A stretch of 64,000 nucleotides of DNA from CAWKEY01 sp963696315 (lineage in GTDB: Bacteria > Pseudomonadota > Gammaproteobacteria > Methylococcales > Methylomonadaceae). Positions within the stretch are counted from its first letter, which is position 1. Each line of letters begins with the position of its first letter. The notes below the pieces were generated by a model. The model had not been told where the DNA came from. It saw nothing but the letters and a program-made list of their open reading frames with translations, and did no database searches. The translations under genes and the position numbers were made by a program. Below, in pieces: positions 1-10,037 of this stretch. The stretch covers positions 33,523 through 97,522 of the forward strand of contig CAVOJU010000042.1 of NCBI GenBank assembly GCA_963696315.1, given 5' to 3'.

Positions 1-915
1 AGCGCGGACAACATCGCCTGGTTAAGCGAGCATGGTTATCTTTATCTGGCGGTCAGCCGGGAACGCGACCTACAAGATCCCCGAGACCAGAATAATGCCC
101 TACTGGTTCGGGACAGCGGACCGAACACTGTCAGCGTTTTCCGCACCCTCGACACAGAAACCGGGGAAACCCGGCTGTATTGCTATTCCGCTCAAAAAGC
201 CCAAAAAGAACAGGCCATTCGCAACCGCTTCCACGTTCGTCTGGAAGCGGGGCTCGACAAGCTCAATGCCGGCTTGGGCAAAAAGGGCACGATCAAAAAC
301 TATGCAAAAATACTCGAACGCATCGGCCGTCTGCGCGAAAAAAACAGCCATGTCGCGCAAGACTACCGTATTGAAGTCATTGCCGATGACGACAAAAACC
401 ACGCCCTTCGTATTGACTGGCAGCGTGAGCCCAACAGTGCACAGAAAGATCAGCACTGCGGGGTTTACTGTCTAAGGACTAATATTCCGGACTGGTCTGA
501 AGCACACTTGTGGACGACCTATATCATGCTGACCGAGATCGAAGCCACCTTTAGAAGCTTGAAAACCGACCTCGGTTTACGACCGGTTTTCCACCAGAAA
601 GAAGAGCGCGTCACCGGCCACTTGTTCATCACCTTACTGGCCTACCATCTGGTGCATACCCTGCGTTATCAGCTCAAGCAGCAGGGCATCCAATTAAGCT
701 GGGACAGCATTCGCACCATCATGTCGACCCAACAACGTCTCACCATTACCTTGCCGACAGATGATCATAAAACCATCCACCTGCGCACAACAACCCAAGC
801 CGAAGTGCGGCAGAAACAACTATACGCAGCCTTGAGTATCAAACCCGACCCCATAGGTAAATGTAAGACCATTGTTGAAAACAAAAAATCTGTAGTGCCA
901 TTTGAGATAGAGTAA
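1..915 (+). mobile_element. IS1634-type transposase, C-terminal part (cut by window start)
   Basis: The frame is open from base 1 with no start codon, so the N-terminus lies outside the window. About 304 residues remain. The segment around bases 520-660 carries the IS4-superfamily C1 signature: an acidic residue in TEIEATFRSLK followed by DLGLRPVFHQ and RVTGHLFI, then the hydrophobic LAYHLVHTLRYQL stretch. This is the region holding the catalytic glutamate of the DDE transposases of the IS1634 group. The first two catalytic aspartates would lie upstream or near the window edge. The frame ends at a clean TAA. I could not define the right inverted repeat in the 280 non-coding bases that follow. 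Confidence 0.85.
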
Positions 916-1197
916 AAAATTCAACTTGTTGAATTAACAGATAATTGTCAGTAGAAGTCACGAAGATGGGTTAAAAGCCTGCTATTTCCGGTGGCGAGTC
1001 GTGCTGAACCTAATAGCTTGGGCGAGATTAAGGCTTAATGGATTTCCGGGAAAGGTTTCATTAGCGCTGATGAGCAAAGACGGAGTTGAAACCTGATTTT
1101 TGTGCCTTGCACCCAAGCTTCAATATTAACTTCGAGGTGAATGTGTCGCCCGCAGGTAATGAAACGTTGCTTTTGCATCATCCTGCAGGCTAAAAAT

Positions 1198-2295
1198 CTA
1201 GTTGATCGACAGCATATTATCCAGCGCTTTTTTGGCAAGTCTGGCTTCTTCGCTAGGCACAGAAATTTGATTGACCACATGGCCCGCAGCCAGATTTTCC
1301 AATACCCAGGCCAAATGCTGCGGGTCGGTTCTGAACATGGTGGAGCACATACACAGCGTAGGCGCCATGAAATGCACGTTTTTACCCTGCGCCTTGCATT
1401 CTTCGTGCAGGCGATTGACCAGGTTTAATTCGGTCGCCACCAGCCAGCGGGTATTCGGCTCGGCCTCGCGCACGGTTTTTAAAATGTATTCGGTGGAACC
1501 GACGTAATCGGATTTCTGGCAGACTTCGAAACAGGCTTCCGGATGTGAAATGATCTTGGTTTCGGGATAGCGCTCAAGAAAATTATCGATATGCTCAGGC
1601 TTGAATACCTGATGCACAGAACAATAGCCTTTCCAGAGAATTATTCTGGCGTTGCGGATTTGTTCTTCCGTCAAGCCGCCCATGGCTTGAGTGAAATCCC
1701 AGGTAACCATCTGCTCCAAGGGAATGCCCATGGTGTAACCGGTATTCCGACCCAAATGCTGGTCAGGGAAAAACAGCACCTTGTCCCGTTTGGCAAAACT
1801 CCATTCCAGAATTTTCCGGGCATTGGAGGAGGTGCAAACGATGCCGTCATGCTGTCCGCAAAAGGCTTTCAGATCGGCGGCCGAATTGATGTAGGTAACC
1901 GGCGTCACTTCTGATTCTACATCAATGACCTGCGCCAGTTCATTCCAGCATTGCTGAACCTTGAGCAGATTGGCCATATCGGCCATGGAACAGCCGGCCG
2001 CCATATCCGGCAAAATCGCAATCTGCTCGGGTCTGGACAGAATATCGGCCACTTCCGCCATAAAATGCACGCCGCAAAAAATGATGTATTCAGCCTCGGA
2101 CCGGGCGGCATCTCTGGACAGCTTTAATGAATCCCCTGTGAAATCGGCGTGTTTAAAGACTTCATCCCGCTGATAGTGATGACCCAGGATGACACAACGG
2201 CGACCGAGCTTAGCTTTGGCGGCAATAATGCGGGCATCGCATTCGGCATCGTCAAGCAGGGCGTAATCTTGAATTGGAAATGGGGTATTGGTCAT
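1198..2295 (-). CDS. nadA: Quinolinate synthase NadA
   Basis: Condenses iminoaspartate with dihydroxyacetone phosphate to quinolinate in de novo NAD synthesis, using an oxygen-sensitive 4Fe-4S cluster. The protein has 365 residues, a normal length. Visible family marks are GHHYQRDEV near residue 38, FCGVHFMAEVAD with a cysteine near residue 74, HPEACFEVC near 251, and the C-terminal CMCSTMFRT near 315. The conserved cysteines in these segments supply the cluster ligands. ATG start at 2295. It stands alone: an IS end lies downstream and a short palindromic repeat lies between it and aspS. No nadB or nadC is in the window. Confidence 0.97.
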   Translation of the reverse strand: MTNTPFPIQDYALLDDAECDARIIAAKAKLGRRCVILGHHYQRDEVFKHADFTGDSLKLSRDAARSEAEYIIFCGVHFMAEVADILSRPEQIAILPDMAAGCSMADMANLLKVQQCWNELAQVIDVESEVTPVTYINSAADLKAFCGQHDGIVCTSSNARKILEWSFAKRDKVLFFPDQHLGRNTGYTMGIPLEQMVTWDFTQAMGGLTEEQIRNARIILWKGYCSVHQVFKPEHIDNFLERYPETKIISHPEACFEVCQKSDYVGSTEYILKTVREAEPNTRWLVATELNLVNRLHEECKAQGKNVHFMAPTLCMCSTMFRTDPQHLAWVLENLAAGHVVNQISVPSEEARLAKKALDNMLSIN

Positions 2296-2338
2296 AAAGG
2301 ATACTCATCTAAGGAGAATATTTTGGGAGCGATTTTGT

Positions 2339-2412
2339 TTCCACGAAGACACGAAGAGCACGAAGGGCAACGAAGGGATAAGAACTTCGAATACTTCGTG
2401 TCCTTCGTAGTG
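2339..2412. repeat. Imperfect palindromic repeat of CACGAAG units
   Basis: Between nadA and aspS the motif CACGAAG and close variants recur on the left arm (2341-2375). The complementary CTTCGTG/CCTTCGTAG pattern forms the right arm (about 2392-2410), so the element can fold into a hairpin. A 15-base core of the left arm (CACGAAGAGCACGAA) reappears in inverse orientation near 34,094-34,109 beside the IS3 remnant. This looks like a small dispersed intergenic element of the REP type. No protein is associated with it. Confidence 0.6.
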
Positions 2413-2431
2413 AATAATACAAAAATTAATC

Positions 2432-4220
2432 CTACTTAGCTTTTTCTTTTCCTGCGGGCTTAATCAGGCGGATACCCAGTTCCTTCAACTGCTCGTCGGT
2501 GACGACCGCCGGAGCGCTGACCAATGGGCAGGCGGCTGATTGGGTTTTCGGGAAGGCGATCACGTCACGAATCGACGTTGATCCGGTCATCAGCATCACC
2601 AGGCGATCTAGGCCAAACGCCAGGCCGCCGTGCGGAGGCGCGCCGTATTTCAAGGCATCCAGCAAAAAGCCGAATTTCTCTCTGGCTTCGTCTTCGCCGA
2701 TACCTAAAATTTCAAATACGGTCTGCTGCATGGCGGTACGGTTGATACGGATTGAACCGCCGCCGACTTCGGTGCCGTTCAATACCAAATCGTAAGCGCG
2801 TGACAAAGCCGAACCCGGATTTTTAACCAGCTCCTCAACCGAGCAACTGGGCGCAGTGAACGGGTGATGAATAGCATTCCAACGCTGACTTTTCTCGTCC
2901 CAGTCAAACATCGGGAAGTCAACCACCCAGAGCGGTTTCCAGTCGCCTTGCAGCAAGTTCAGATCATGTCCCAGTTTGACGCGCAAGGCGCCCATCGCTT
3001 CATTGACGATGCTGGCTTTATCCGCGCCGAAGAAAATCAAATCGCCGTTTTGTGCGCCGGTTTTGGCCAGCACACTGTCCCATACCTCGGCAGGAGCGAA
3101 TTTGACGATAGGTGATTGTAAGCCGTCGACACCGGCGGACAGGTCGTTGACCTTGATATAAGCCAGACCTCTGGCGCCGTAAATGCTGACATACTTGGTT
3201 AACGCATCGATGTCTTTGCGGCTTAAATCGCCCGCGTCAGGAACGCGCATCGCGACAACGCGGCCGTTCGGGATCATTGGCGGGCGCGGAGAAAACCTTG
3301 AAATCGACGTCTTTCATGTCCTCGGCAATATCGACCAATTCCAGCGGAATGCGCAAATCGGGACGATCGACACCGAAACGCGATACAGCTTCCTGATGCG
3401 TCATGCGCGGAAATTTGGCGCCCAAGTTCACACCGATCACCTTGGCGAACAACTGACGGATCATTTCCTCCATGATGTGCATGATTTCATTTTCATCCAT
3501 GAACGAGGTTTCGATATCCAGCTGGGTAAATTCAGGCTGACGGTCGGCGCGTAAATCCTCATCGCGGAAACAACGTACGACTTGATAATAGCGGTCCATA
3601 CCCGCCACCATCAACATTTGTTTATACAGCTGCGGCGATTGCGGCAGGGCAAAAAAGGCGTTTTCATGAGTACGGCTGGGCACGATATAATCGCGCGCGC
3701 CTTCAGGGGTTGCTTTGGTCAAATACGGCGTTTCAATCTCAAAAAACTCATGGTCATCGAGAAAATTTCTTAACACCCGCGTGACATCGCGGCGTACCTT
3801 CATCTTTTCCTGCATTTCGGAACGGCGCAAGTCGATATAGCGATAGCGCAAACGCAGCTCTTCGTTGACTTCTATCTCGCTTTCGACAGGGAACGGCGGG
3901 GTTTCCGATTCATTCAGCACTTCGATGTTGCTGACCAGAACTTCAATTTCGCCGGTTTGCATATTGGCATTAACAGTACCCGCAGGCCGATCGCGCACCA
4001 CGCCTTTGACCTTCAACACATATTCACTGCGCACGCTTTCGGCCGTAGCGAACGTTTCAGGGGAATCGGGATCGAATACCACCTGCACCAAGCCCGCACG
4101 GTCTCTTAAATCAATAAAAATGACTCCACCATGATCCCGGCGGCGATGAACCCAGCCGCATAATTCGACTGTTTGGGCCGTGTGTTGTTTGTTCAATTCT
4201 CCGCACTTGTGGGTACGCAT
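2432..4220 (-). CDS. aspS: Aspartyl-tRNA synthetase (frame broken once)
   Basis: Charges tRNA-Asp (possibly tRNA-Asn too, depending on whether the enzyme is discriminating, which cannot be told here). About 595 residues after correction, the bacterial AspRS length. The N-terminal OB-fold anticodon domain contains GWVHRRRDHGG and FIDLRDRAGLVQVVF. Class II motif 2 is FRDEDLRADRQPEFTQ near residue 215. Motif 3 is GLAFGLDRLVMLMTGS in the C-terminal part. The reading frame breaks at 3270-3272, where GGG on the plus strand should be GG. Removing one base joins ...FSAPAND to PNGRVVAM as in the family. The gene is essential, so a sequence error is likelier than decay. ATG start at 4220. Confidence 0.95.
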
Positions 4221-4291
4221 AGATGTGGTCTCTGTTTATCCAAAAAATTGTCGATATTACGTGCTTAAACCGGCTTATGCAAGCCAGCGCG

Positions 4292-4564
4292 CTAATGGCT
4301 GCAGCCTCCGCCGCCACAGGAATGGCCTGGCTTGGCAGCCGGCGCCGGAGCGCTGCTCTCGCCGGCTATATTTTTCTTTGCTCCGCTCTTAAAGTCAGTC
4401 TCATACCAGCCACCGCCTTTGAGTCTGAAGCCGGCAGCGGAAATTTTTTTCATTAATTCTGGCCGGCTACAGGCAGGGCACTGAATCAAAGGTTCGGCAC
4501 CCAGTTTCTGTAAAGCTTCATGCTCATGGCCGCATGATTGGCATTGATATTCGTAAATTGGCAT
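4292..4564 (-). CDS. FmdB-family zinc ribbon protein
   Basis: A 90-residue protein opening MPIYEYQCQSCGHEHE, with a second CPAC pair near residue 34. The two CxxC pairs make the putative zinc ribbon of the FmdB/CxxC_CxxC_SSSS family. The C-terminus is low-complexity and ends in SCGGGGCSH, a possible additional metal-binding tail. The family was named after a presumed regulator in methylotrophs, but its function is not established. It lies 71 bases upstream of aspS on the same strand and is probably co-transcribed with it. This FmdB-aspS pairing is common in gammaproteobacteria. Confidence 0.9.
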   Translation of the reverse strand: MPIYEYQCQSCGHEHEALQKLGAEPLIQCPACSRPELMKKISAAGFRLKGGGWYETDFKSGAKKNIAGESSAPAPAAKPGHSCGGGGCSH

Positions 4565-4668
4565 TAACTACTCCCGCTAAAAAAATATGGTTTAAGATAG
4601 GGTCTGCATTGAGCATTTCAAGACCCTTACTATAAAATAAGATTATTTTACAAAACCTCTTCATTATA

Positions 4669-5701
4669 ATGAAAGAACTGACTATAACACGACCCGATGA
4701 CTGGCACGCACATGTCCGAACCGGCGCCATCTTAAAAACGGTGATCGCCCATACCGCCAGACAATTCGCCCGCGCCATCATCATGCCCAATCTCAAGCCG
4801 CCGGTGACTACCGTGGCGCAAGCCTTAAGCTATCGGGAGGAAATTCTTCAGGCTGTGCCTGCAGGCTTAAATTTCACGCCGTTGATGACACTTTACCTGA
4901 CCGGCTCGACGAGCGCCGATGAAATCAGAAAAGCCGCTGAATCAACCCACGTTCACGCCTTCAAGCTTTATCCGGCCGGCGCCACCACCAATTCGGATGC
5001 GGGCGTGGCCGATATTAAAGCCGTCTATCCGCTGTTCGAGGCCATGGAAAAATACGCCATGCCTTTGCTCATTCATGGCGAAGTGACCGATGAAAACTGC
5101 GACATTTTTGACCGGGAGCGGGTATTTATCGATACGGCTCTAAGCGCAATCGTGCAGAATTTTCCGGCTTTACGCGTGGTAGTCGAGCATGTAACCACTG
5201 CTGAAGCAGTGCAGTTTGTGCAATCCACCGGCGTCAATATTGCCGCGACCATTACGCCGCAGCATCTGCTGTATAACCGCAATGCCCTGCTGGCAGGCGG
5301 TATTCGGCCGCACCATTACTGCCTGCCGATTCTCAAACGTGAACAGCCACCGGCAAGCATTGGTCAAAGCCGCCACCAGCGGCAACCCTAAATTCTTTCT
5401 CGGCACCGACAGCGCGCCGCATCTGACCGCATTAAAAGAAGCCGCCTGCGGTTGTGCCGGCTGTTACAGCGCCCATGCCGCCCTGGAACTCTATGCCGAA
5501 GTTTTTGAAAACGCAGGTAAATTGGACAAGCTGGAAGGTTTTGCCAGTTTTTTCGGCCCGGATTTTTACCATTTGCCCAGAAACACAGACACAGTAACGC
5601 TGGCCAAAATGGCCTGGCAAGTACCAGCAGCTTATGGAGAAAATGGCCTATCGATCACGCCACTGAGAGCCAATGAAGAACTTGCCTGGAAATTACAATA
5701 A
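4669..5701 (+). CDS. pyrC: Dihydroorotase (frame broken once)
   Basis: Cyclises N-carbamoyl-aspartate to dihydroorotate in pyrimidine synthesis. About 343 residues once corrected, the size of type II PyrC. Metal ligands are visible: HAHVRTG near residue 14, the lysine of AFKLYPAGAT (carbamylated in the family), LIHGEV and VEHVTT. The substrate-binding FFLGTDSAPH motif is in the second frame. The break is at 5347-5348: removing one C turns REQPPAS into REQHRQALVKAATSGNP, restoring the family sequence. It is divergent from the FmdB-aspS pair and followed by a strong terminator. Confidence 0.95.
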
Positions 5702-5709
5702 GGCCACAC

Positions 5710-5742
5710 AAGAAGAACAGGCGGCTAAGGCCTGTTCTTCTT
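5710..5742. terminator. Bidirectional hairpin terminator between pyrC and mlaA
   Basis: A perfect 13-base stem (AAGAAGAACAGGC at 5710-5722 with its complement at 5730-5742) around a 7-base loop. The stem ends are A-rich on the left and T-rich on the right, so it can terminate transcription of both convergent genes, pyrC (ends 5701) and mlaA (ends 5759). Confidence 0.85.
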
Positions 5743-5758
5743 GCCTCAGCACATACGC

Positions 5759-6553
5759 TTAGTAGGGACTGATGGGGCCTAAATGATCCTTTTCAAATTC
5801 TTCATCAATTTCAAACCCGTCTTCTTCCTCAGGCACATTGCCGTCATAAATCAGATATTTGCGCTGTTGAATATAAGCACTTTTCAGGAATGCATAACGA
5901 TCAATCGCCGCTTCGGTAGCAATTTTTTCAGTGCTCAGATTGTCTGCCCTCAAGTCTATTGCGTTTACAGCGAATGCCCCCCCACTAATGGCTGAGCCCA
6001 CTCCATTACCAATGCCTGGAAAAACACCAAAACCGACATAGGTGATTGGATTCATCGCCGCATCACCCACCAAGCCAGTCACCCCTCTGGGACTGCTGGG
6101 TCCAAAAAACGGCAGTACCAGATAGGGACCCATCGGCACGCCCCACACGCCCAGGGTTTGATCAAAATCTTCTCTATGCTTGGGCAATTCAATCATCCCG
6201 GCAACATCGATAAAGCCGCCCACGCCGGCAACGGTATTGACAATAAAGCGGGCGCCATCCTGACCACCTTGGACAAATTTACATTGCAACAGGTCATTGA
6301 TAGTGACGCCAATATCACCAATGTTGCTAAAAAAATTGGTCACGCCCTGATCCGCAAATTCCGGCATGATCCATTGATAGCCTTGGGCTAAAGGCTTCAT
6401 CGCATATTTGTCGAGATTGTCGTTAAATGTCTGTACCCCTCGATTCCATCCTTCCAGTGGATCCCCGCTGTTTGTTCCAGTCGTTGCACATCCTGAAACC
6501 AGCCCGAGTAAGGCAAAACCAGCAAGTTGGGTTATTATTTTTTTGTTTTTCAT
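5759..6553 (-). CDS. mlaA: MlaA/VacJ-family outer-membrane lipoprotein
   Basis: Component of the Mla system, which removes misplaced phospholipids from the outer leaflet of the outer membrane. The start at 6553 is chosen because AGAGGG lies just upstream and the protein then begins MKNKKIITQLAG with a lipobox LVSGC. An earlier in-frame ATG at 6580 is possible. The mature part has DPLEGWNRGVQTFND, typical of the family, then GVGGFIDVAG and the DFDQTLGVWGVP and LPFFGPSSPR motifs. About 264 residues, somewhat longer than E. coli MlaA because of an acidic C-terminal tail (EEEDGFEIDEEFEKDH). No other mla gene is nearby. Confidence 0.93.
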   Translation of the reverse strand: MKNKKIITQLAGFALLGLVSGCATTGTNSGDPLEGWNRGVQTFNDNLDKYAMKPLAQGYQWIMPEFADQGVTNFFSNIGDIGVTINDLLQCKFVQGGQDGARFIVNTVAGVGGFIDVAGMIELPKHREDFDQTLGVWGVPMGPYLVLPFFGPSSPRGVTGLVGDAAMNPITYVGFGVFPGIGNGVGSAISGGAFAVNAIDLRADNLSTEKIATEAAIDRYAFLKSAYIQQRKYLIYDGNVPEEEDGFEIDEEFEKDHLGPISPY

Positions 6554-6688
6554 TTTATCCCTCTTCGGATTGTCATTCATTTATTCTGGATTCATTTTCG
6601 CGTAACATAGCATAAACAAGCTCGCCCATCGAGCGAGCTGCACTCATTTTTTCAATTTTTGAACCCATCTGAATACATTTCATAATTA

Positions 6689-7312
6689 ATGACCACGCCT
6701 GCTATTCCTCTGAACAAAAGATTTAGGGGCTACCTTCCTGTTATTGTCGACATTGAAACTGCCGGCTTTAATCCAAAAAAGAATGCTTTGCTGGAAATAG
6801 CCGCAGTGATCGTCGAGCTAAACAGCAACGCCGATCTGGAAATCACAGAACGCTATTGCACACACGTTATTCCCTTTAAAAACGCCGAGCTGGACGAGGC
6901 AGCGCTGAAATTCAACGGCATCGATCCACATCATCCTTTTCGCATGGCGATTGATGAAAAAGAGGCACTGGATATGCTGTTTACTCCGATTAAACATGCG
7001 GTAAAACGCAATAACTGCACACGGGCCATCCTGGTGGGTCACAACCCGGCTTTCGACATTAATTTTTTAAATGCGGCTATTCAGCGCACACAAATAAAAA
7101 GAAGCCCTTTCCACCCGTTCAGTACCTTTGACACTGCCACTTTGGGCGGCTTGGCCTATCAACAAACCGTGCTGGCCAAAATCGCGCAGGCCGCCGGCCT
7201 GGAATGGGATAATGAAAAAGCGCACTCGGCGCTGTATGATGCCGAAAAAACGGCTGAATTATTCTGCATGATAGTCAACCGCTGGAAACAGCTGGAAACA
7301 CTGGCAAACTGA
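6689..7312 (+). CDS. rnt: Ribonuclease T
   Basis: A 3'-5' exoribonuclease of the DEDDh superfamily that trims tRNA and other stable RNA 3' ends. 207 residues. Exo I motif is IVDIETAGFNP (Asp and Glu near residues 21-23). Exo II is GHNPAFDINFLNAA near 123. Exo III is AHSALYDAEKTAELF, with the catalytic His and Asp. It is convergent with grxD; in many gammaproteobacteria rnt and grxD are neighbours, which supports both calls. Confidence 0.96.
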   Translation: MTTPAIPLNKRFRGYLPVIVDIETAGFNPKKNALLEIAAVIVELNSNADLEITERYCTHVIPFKNAELDEAALKFNGIDPHHPFRMAIDEKEALDMLFTPIKHAVKRNNCTRAILVGHNPAFDINFLNAAIQRTQIKRSPFHPFSTFDTATLGGLAYQQTVLAKIAQAAGLEWDNEKAHSALYDAEKTAELFCMIVNRWKQLETLAN

Positions 7313-7320
7313 AGAGAAAA

Positions 7321-7350
7321 CAGCCTACCCACTTAGCGTGCGGGCAGGCT
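7321..7350. terminator. Probable bidirectional hairpin between rnt and grxD
   Basis: An imperfect stem pairs AGCCTACCCAC with GTGCGGGCAGGCT around a short TTAGC loop in the 50 bases separating the convergent rnt and grxD stops. On the minus strand it is followed by TGTTTT, which suits termination of grxD. Confidence 0.5.
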
Positions 7351-7362
7351 TGGGCATAAGCC

Positions 7363-7686
7363 CTATTGCTCGACGCCACCTACCGCTGCCAACATCTTGG
7401 CCAACTCGCCCTTGCTGTACAAGTCCGTCACGATGTCACAACCGCCGACTAATTCACCGCCAATATAAAGTTGCGGATACGTCGGCCAGTTTGAATATTC
7501 TTTGAGAGCTTCGCGCAATTCAGGATCCTCAAAAATATTGACATACATGTATTTGGCATGGCAGGCATCCAGCATTTGCACCGTTTTGCCGGAAAATCCG
7601 CACTGCGGAAAATCAGGGGTGCCTTTCATGTATAAAACCACCGGATGATTTTCAAGCTGGTCTTTAATTCTTTCTATAACATTCAT
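7363..7686 (-). CDS. grxD: Monothiol glutaredoxin, Grx4 type
   Basis: CGFS-type glutaredoxin that binds and transfers 2Fe-2S clusters rather than reducing disulfides. About 107 residues. Visible marks are LYMKGTPDFPQCGFSGK with the single active cysteine near residue 30, WPTYPQLYIGGELVGG (cis-proline and glutathione-binding loop) and GCDI. I start it at the ATG at 7686. A TTG two codons earlier is also open, but the ATG fits the family. Its convergent partner is rnt. Confidence 0.96.
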   Translation of the reverse strand: MNVIERIKDQLENHPVVLYMKGTPDFPQCGFSGKTVQMLDACHAKYMYVNIFEDPELREALKEYSNWPTYPQLYIGGELVGGCDIVTDLYSKGELAKMLAAVGGVEQ

Positions 7687-7854
7687 ATTCAATCACTCAA
7701 TAAATAAAACCCATTGATATTATCAACTTTATGACACTAAAAAAAGCTAATCTTGCAAGCCAATGCTTGCCTGATACCTTATTGAAACCTATAATCGAGC
7801 ATTTTTTCAACAGGCGGCTGATTGCCGCCGGTATTTACGTTTACAGGCCAATCA

Positions 7855-9039
7855 ATGACCAGCCACATTATGCCAACCTATGGACGCCTGCCCGTAACCT
7901 TTGAACGAGGCGAAGGCGCATGGCTGTGGGATACCAACAATCGACGTTACCTGGATGCCTTATCGGGCATCGCCGTCTGTAATCTGGGGCATTCGCATCC
8001 GGCCGTGCATAAGGCAATTTGCAAACAAAGCCAAACCTTGGTGCACACTTCGAATATTTATGGCATCGCGGCCCAGGAGCAACTGGCTCATGAGCTGACA
8101 AAAAGAAGCGCTATGGATAACGTCTTTTTTTGCAATTCCGGTGCCGAAGCCAACGAGGCTGCCATCAAGCTCGCACGTAAATATGGCCATGAACTGGGCA
8201 TAGAAACCCCTGCCATTATTGTCATGGAGAAAAGCTTCCATGGCCGCACCCTGGCCACCCTGAGCGCCACCGGCAATACTAAGGTGCAATCCGGCTTTGC
8301 GCCGCTGGTTGAAGGCTTTATTCGCGTGCCGTACAACAACATCCATGCCATCAAGCAGGCCATCAAGCAGCATGACAATATTGTCGCCATACTGGTCGAG
8401 CCCATACAGGGTGAAGGCGGCATCAATATCCCGGCCGATGATTATCTTGGCGAGATTCGCAATCTCTGCGACCATTATCAACTGTTGATGATGCTCGATG
8501 AAATTCAGACCGGTATAGGCCGTACCGGAAAATTTCTTGCCTATCAGCACAGCAATATCATTCCTGATGTCTGTACGCTGGCCAAAGCACTGGGTAACGG
8601 CGTACCTATCGGCGCCTGCCTTGCCCGCGGCAAAGCCGCACAGTTACTGACCGCCGGCATGCACGGCTCCACCTTTGGCGGCAATCCTTTAGCCTGCAGC
8701 GCGGCCTTAGCGGTACTGGCAACACTGGATCAGGAACACCTGATTGATCAGGCCGAACATAAAGGCAATGCCATTTGTTCCGGCTTCACTAAATACCTGC
8801 AAGACAATCCGCATGTCGTCGACATCCGCCACAAAGGCCTGATGATAGGCATCGAACTCGACTTCCCTTGCGCAGACCTGGTTAAAGCGGCACTGGAACA
8901 GGGATTGCTGATCAATGTGACCAATGAAAAAACCATCCGTTTACTGCCGCCATTAATCATTGACGAACAACAAATCAACGAACTCGTAGCCACCTTATCT
9001 AGGCTTATACAAGAGCAAACCGCTGTTATTAAAGACTAA
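7855..9039 (+). CDS. argD: Acetylornithine aminotransferase
   Basis: PLP-dependent class III aminotransferase that converts N-acetylglutamate semialdehyde to acetylornithine in arginine synthesis. The enzyme may also serve as succinyl-diaminopimelate aminotransferase. 394 residues from the ATG at 7855, chosen because the family begins close to MPTYGRLPVTFERG. Marks include DALSGIAVCNLGHSHP, FFCNSGAEANEAAIKLAR, the aspartate of MLDEIQTGIGRTG and the PLP lysine in TLAKALGNGVPIGA. argF follows after 4 bases, so the two form an operon. Confidence 0.97.
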   Translation: MTSHIMPTYGRLPVTFERGEGAWLWDTNNRRYLDALSGIAVCNLGHSHPAVHKAICKQSQTLVHTSNIYGIAAQEQLAHELTKRSAMDNVFFCNSGAEANEAAIKLARKYGHELGIETPAIIVMEKSFHGRTLATLSATGNTKVQSGFAPLVEGFIRVPYNNIHAIKQAIKQHDNIVAILVEPIQGEGGINIPADDYLGEIRNLCDHYQLLMMLDEIQTGIGRTGKFLAYQHSNIIPDVCTLAKALGNGVPIGACLARGKAAQLLTAGMHGSTFGGNPLACSAALAVLATLDQEHLIDQAEHKGNAICSGFTKYLQDNPHVVDIRHKGLMIGIELDFPCADLVKAALEQGLLINVTNEKTIRLLPPLIIDEQQINELVATLSRLIQEQTAVIKD

Positions 9040-9043
9040 TCCT

Positions 9044-9946
9044 ATGAAGCCCAGACATTTCATCAGCCTGCTCGACTTATCCAGCGAAGAATTCCGCCAT
9101 CTGATCAAACGGGCCATGGCCCTTAAAACTAACCGCGACCGTGATTACCAGCCCTTGAAAGGCCAGGTCCTGGCGATGATTTTCGAGAAATCCTCGACGC
9201 GCACGCGGATTTCCTTTGAAGCCGGCATGTGTCACTTTGGCGGCAACGCCTTATTTTTATCGCCCAGAGACACCCAGCTCGGCCGCGGCGAGCCTCTGCA
9301 AGACAGCGCCAAAGTCATCTCCAGCATGGTCGACTGCATTATGCTCAGAACCAACAGCCACGAAACCGTAACCACCTTCGCGCAGCACTCCAGTGTGCCC
9401 GTCATTAACGGCCTGACCGATTTGCAACACCCTTGCCAATTATTGGCCGACATGCAGACCTATTTTGAACATCGCGGCGACATTCAAGGCAAAACCGTCA
9501 CCTGGATTGGCGATGGCAACAATATGTGCCATTCGTATATTGATGCGGCCCGTGTGCTGGACTTCAATTTAAACATTGCCTGCCCAAGGGCTTACCAGCC
9601 TGACGCCGCCATTGCGAAAGCCGCCGGCAAACGCATCCGGTTCTTTGACAGCGCACTGGCAGCCGCTGAAAATTCAGACTTGTGTGTGACTGATGTCTGG
9701 GCCAGCATGGGCCAGGAAGAGGAGCAGAAACAACGCGAAATTGCCTTTAAAGACTATCAGGTCAATGTGGGCATCATGAAGGCCGCTCACAGTGATGCCC
9801 TGTTTATGCATTGTTTGCCTGCTCACCGGGGCGAGGAAGTCACTGCCGAGGTCATTGACGGCGTTCAAAGTGTTGTCTTTGATGAAGCCGAAAACCGGCT
9901 GCATGCCCAAAAAGCACTTCTGGAATTTCTTCTATGTGCAAAATAG
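9044..9946 (+). CDS. argF: Ornithine carbamoyltransferase
   Basis: Makes citrulline from ornithine and carbamoyl phosphate. 300 residues, the normal size. The carbamoyl-phosphate binding motif STRTRISFEAG is near residue 50. HPCQLLADMQT follows, then WIGDGNNMCHSY. The ornithine-binding segment HCLPAHRGEEV is near residue 255. It is translationally close to argD (4-base gap), and the pair covers two consecutive biochemical neighbourhoods of the arginine pathway. Confidence 0.97.
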   Translation: MKPRHFISLLDLSSEEFRHLIKRAMALKTNRDRDYQPLKGQVLAMIFEKSSTRTRISFEAGMCHFGGNALFLSPRDTQLGRGEPLQDSAKVISSMVDCIMLRTNSHETVTTFAQHSSVPVINGLTDLQHPCQLLADMQTYFEHRGDIQGKTVTWIGDGNNMCHSYIDAARVLDFNLNIACPRAYQPDAAIAKAAGKRIRFFDSALAAAENSDLCVTDVWASMGQEEEQKQREIAFKDYQVNVGIMKAAHSDALFMHCLPAHRGEEVTAEVIDGVQSVVFDEAENRLHAQKALLEFLLCAK

Positions 9947-10037
9947 CGTTAAAATTGGGCCTAGCCGCAGTTCCCTAACGATTGCGGTTCTACCATCATC
10001 CCTGGCAGCCGTCATACGTCCAACAAGAGAGATTCCT

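Noticed and set aside
100..456. Long open frame on the minus strand within the transposase
   Set aside because: It is a shadow of the transposase frame. The plus-strand frame has the recognised IS1634 motifs.
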